NCBI GenBank assembly: GCA_964411125.1
Contig: CAYPJU010000033.1
Coordinates: 1 to 61,492 of the forward strand
DNA from: JBFIHF01 sp964411125
Lineage (GTDB): Bacteria > Myxococcota_A > Bradymonadia > Bradymonadales > Bradymonadaceae
Length of the DNA: 61,492 nucleotides
Direction of reading: 5' to 3'
Part shown: in pieces, positions 59,701 to 61,492 of the stretch
How the letters are laid out: the number at the start of each line of letters is the position of its first letter
How positions within the stretch are numbered: the first letter of the stretch is position 1
The notes under the pieces: model-generated
What the model was told of the DNA's origin: nothing
The model's input: only the letters and a program-made list of their open reading frames with translations
Databases searched by the model: none
Made by a program: the position numbers and the translations under genes

Positions 59701-61411
59701 CCCAGACCTCGGTTCGATCGCGGCTGCGGTCCCGAGCCCCGCATCTACGCCCCCGACCTCTCCCGTTCCGCCCTCCCCCTCCACCTCACCGGCCCCGCGC
59801 CGTGGCGGAGCTGACGTCGAACCGTTCTACCGAATGCTCAGCCTGAACGAGGTGATCCTTCATTCTGACGATCTCGGGGAGATGCTCCACGACGGGCTCG
59901 ACATCGCCATGAGTCTCAGCGCCGCAGAGCGTGCGTTCGTCTTGCTTCGCGACGAGCAGAGCCGCGTCGGTGATTTCGCCGTGGCCGCGAGCCGCGACGT
60001 GGACGGGGACCCGATCCCCAAACCGCACCTCGAGGTGTCGCTGACGATCGCGGAAGAGGCCGCGCGAACCGGTCGGACGGTCGTCACCCTCAACGCGTCG
60101 CAGGATCAACGGTTCAGCCAGGCCCTCTCGGTCGTCGACCTCGACCTGACGAGCGTACTCTGCGTCCCGGTGCGGGATGCGAGTGGGCTCCTCGGCGCAC
60201 TCTACCTCGACCACCGTTTCCGTCCGGGCGTCTTCGAGGGAGAAGTGCCTCGGATGATGGAAGCCTTCGGCCACCAGCTCGCGCTCGCGATCACGAACGC
60301 GCGACGGCTCGAAGAGCTCCGGACCGAACGTGCGCGGCTCGCCCAGACACAGGAAAAGCTCGCGGAACTGCTCGCGGAACGCGAGACGGAGCTCGAGAGT
60401 CTCGAGCGTCGATGTGCGGAGCTCAGCGACCAGGTGGAACGTGGCGTGTCGGGGTCGCTGCGCGGCAAGTTCCCGAAGATCGCGTTTGGGTCGCGAGAGA
60501 TGGAGAAGGTTCTCGCCCAAGTCGAGCGGGTCGCGAGAGGTGACATCCCCGTGGTGGTGAACGGTGAGTCCGGCGTCGGCAAGGAGCTCGTCGCCCAGGC
60601 GATTCACGAGGCGAGCCCGCGCCGCGAGGGTCCTTTCGTCGCGTTCAACTGTGGTGCAGTGAGCGAGAACCTGATGGAGTCGGAGATGTTCGGCCACGTC
60701 AAAGGGGCGTTCACCGGGGCTGACCTCGACCGACAGGGCCTCTTCATGGCAGCTCACGGCGGCACGATCTTTCTCGACGAGGTTGGAGAGATGCCGATGT
60801 CGATGCAGGTGAAGCTGCTGCGGGTCCTCCAGGAACGCCAGGTGCGTCGCGTCGGTGAGACGAAGAGCCGTCCGGTCGACGTACGGGTGGTCGCGGCGAC
60901 CAACCGGGACCTCGCCGTGATGGTCGAACGGAAGAAGTTCCGCGAAGACCTCTACTACCGACTCGCGGCCTTCGTGATCGAGATTCCTCCGCTGCGGGAT
61001 CGGCGCGACGACATTCCGCTCATCGCGGCGAGCTTGCTCGAACGTATCGGCACCGAGGCGGGGCGCGAGGTGCGGCTCGCGCCCGACGGCGCCCGGCTGC
61101 TGCGGCAGTGCGAATGGCCGGGGAACGTACGCGAGTTGGAGAACACGCTGCGGGCGGCCGCCGTCCTCACGGAGTCCGAAGAGATCGGCGAAGAGCAACT
61201 CGCCCCGCTCGTCCGCGTCCGGAGCGTACCGGGACGCCCTTCCAGCCCGACGAAGCGCACCGAGACGCGCGGACGACGGCGAAAAGCGAACCGCGAAGAC
61301 GTCGTCGAAGCGATGCGACGGGCCGGCGACGATCGGACGAAGGCGGCGGAGATTCTGGGGGTGAGCGAGCGAACGCTCTACCGATATCTCAGTCGGTGGG
61401 ATTTGTATTGA
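56762..61411 (+). CDS. Kinase-like/STAND-NTPase/TPR/GAF/sigma-54 activator fusion protein
   Basis: 1549 aa. Residues ~20-260 are Ser/Thr-kinase-like: putative VAK Lys, catalytic loop HGDLQPSN (Asp131), DLP in place of DFG, and MAPELWEG. The glycine loop is not visible. Residues ~265-480 are a STAND-type NTPase (Walker A GPRGSGKST, Lys293), ~490-980 are TPR-like, ~1035-1180 a GAF domain, then a coiled coil. Next comes the AAA+ sigma-54 activator (Walker A GESGVGKE, GAFTGA 1315-1320, GTIFLDEVGE, FREDLYYRL) and a Fis HTH (DRTKAAEILGVSERTLYRYL). One chain thus senses, integrates and activates RpoN. No clear ribosome-binding site at ATG 56762; ATG 56792 is an alternative. Confidence 0.9.
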   Translation: MTSRRNESDVMHLFLQSMEAEHLTSRHPHEKTFVWGDLVAKLLRAPVPTSPQGWETDGTPRWRHFHWLEAHEIPEGVGEVEEGHWLLAVREHVDGRTLREAWLKESEARAIALRLTYRVRDLHEMGLVHGDLQPSNVVLDAGQDPWLIDLPVLATQPGDAEHVAGSAPLMAPELWEGSAPHTGSDVYALGCLVTWLLSGHYPHTANDVAGWAVAHRNGEPDLDGLPSPMSGVITRMLAREPELRPEVQELADALVALGASAPFPPMAAGGITTVDLGDASTHTVLVGPRGSGKSTALRAAVARWVIPSVDVIVMSANRCVSALVAGEGTGPWSSVEALVRAVGELRGEASEPPSLRGGDRLHVFEQLTEYTLRALEGRPVCIAWDDFGSVRPDTRAWWNHFVETCRRRDAPVRTLVASEAAWNGPGDVVEIEPLDRGIWNRWRATTARAEVRTIAQARWKQLVAEHGATVGGMLRSLDRELETEAARRERPDWSTDKLRAVQSDWRERVEELSRQCAFSEVIETCEGLHRSLLSRGKGDPETYHDLLAAWTKAAISTGGVEAARSLEEALSAHDGPLVAILHARLLNALGRHAEGTELLANVRSDSSSVEAEIECWRAQLALSSGRMEDAESHARRGLDLDPTPDVSNHLALLAHAPSAIRGVDEALRALESLAAEFETRNAPALLRARLHAYRAIGLGRADRLDEATDAHLRALEQVELGGLSAELPTYLLNAGTAYHRQGRLGLAREYYARGLRVAQSSTRASTRALLLANQANIDLALGRLDEADDLVRRALDVARQAGLGSIEAMGRSVEADVLLARGEADRARASYVGILEDPSLRLSGAQQVEIRLSLVEAALQTGDLGEAGRLLAEARRLIDEHDLDDLEHHHGILRARLQWAEGGELETMAGIELFRRHLLAAEEAGNHRLVLQQAPYLTAALRREQLSELLAETGELAQRSRNAVATGLGRDLRRDFFAQLPDLGSIAAAVPSPASTPPTSPVPPSPSTSPAPRRGGADVEPFYRMLSLNEVILHSDDLGEMLHDGLDIAMSLSAAERAFVLLRDEQSRVGDFAVAASRDVDGDPIPKPHLEVSLTIAEEAARTGRTVVTLNASQDQRFSQALSVVDLDLTSVLCVPVRDASGLLGALYLDHRFRPGVFEGEVPRMMEAFGHQLALAITNARRLEELRTERARLAQTQEKLAELLAERETELESLERRCAELSDQVERGVSGSLRGKFPKIAFGSREMEKVLAQVERVARGDIPVVVNGESGVGKELVAQAIHEASPRREGPFVAFNCGAVSENLMESEMFGHVKGAFTGADLDRQGLFMAAHGGTIFLDEVGEMPMSMQVKLLRVLQERQVRRVGETKSRPVDVRVVAATNRDLAVMVERKKFREDLYYRLAAFVIEIPPLRDRRDDIPLIAASLLERIGTEAGREVRLAPDGARLLRQCEWPGNVRELENTLRAAAVLTESEEIGEEQLAPLVRVRSVPGRPSSPTKRTETRGRRRKANREDVVEAMRRAGDDRTKAAEILGVSERTLYRYLSRWDLY

Positions 61412-61436
61412 GGTGAGAACCCGCGGCTGGAAGAGA

Positions 61437-61492
61437 CTGTCGCGAAAGGGGGCCGTTGGGCTTCGCCCAAACCCACCAGGGGATTCTCCCCT
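61437..61492. repeat. Twin-hairpin intergenic repeat, copy 2 (cut by window end)
   Basis: CTGTCGCG, then TTGGGC-TTC-GCCCAA (61456-61470) and AGGGGA-TTC-TCCCCT (61478-61492), the same order and spacing as at 38827-38884. It starts 25 bp after the stop of the 1549-aa gene. Confidence 0.8.

Overview
High-GC (roughly two-thirds G+C) chromosomal DNA from a Gram-negative bacterium, most likely a member of the Myxococcota (Bradymonadia- or Polyangia-like). I base this on the many lipoproteins with Cys-rich or MopE-type Ca/metal-binding motifs, an adventurous-gliding (Glt/Agl)-type TPR/TolQR gene cluster, sigma-54 with very large sigma-54 activators, and outer-membrane and exopolysaccharide export genes. 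I found no rRNA, tRNA, CRISPR array, transposase or phage gene; the window reads as ordinary core and lineage-specific chromosome.

1-8.6 kb: the 3' end of a gene with a Ser-Arg repeat tail, a MopE-type lipoprotein, then an LptA-like gene, rpoN and hpf (a classic LPS-export/sigma-54 neighbourhood), an S9 peptidase, a Cys-rich lipoprotein and a multi-zinc-ribbon membrane protein.

8.6-23.6 kb (minus strand): a large envelope-machine cluster. In transcription order it holds a periplasmic coiled-coil protein, a 751-aa TPR/coiled-coil protein, a 1203-aa TPR protein (GltD/AgmU-like), a TPR lipoprotein (GltE/AglT-like), a 77-aa secreted miniprotein, one TolQ/ExbB-type and two TolR/ExbD-type motor proteins (AglR/Q/S-like), a single-TM protein with an AgmX/PglI-type TonB-like C-terminus (GltG-like), a small periplasmic protein, an outer-membrane beta-barrel and a Wza-type polysaccharide export lipoprotein. 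Together these look like a proton-motive-force-driven trans-envelope machine reaching the outer membrane.

23.8-36.1 kb: polyamine synthesis (speE and speD, separated by an intrinsic terminator), polX, a CPA1 Na+/H+ antiporter, a soluble-type lytic transglycosylase, a GT39-type glycosyltransferase, a sodium:solute symporter with a Cys-rich loop, and a YiaA/B-like membrane protein behind a strongly foldable leader.

36.3-46.7 kb: a sigma-54 activator, a GNAT protein, a hairpin-rich repeat region, an AstE/AspA-type deacylase, deoC with an unusual N-terminal extension coupled to a degenerate acyl-CoA-synthetase-like gene, an LTA-synthase-like membrane sulfatase whose C-terminal domain matches that of the GT39 protein, a BON-domain protein and a two-TM protein.

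46.8-61.5 kb: a large lipoprotein, a run of housekeeping genes (YjbQ family, malQ, a THUMP-type RNA methyltransferase), a double-DUF302 lipoprotein, hisS, two tandem paralogous lipoproteins, and a 1549-aa kinase-like/NTPase/TPR/GAF/sigma-54-activator fusion. The window ends inside a second copy of the repeat seen at 38.8 kb.
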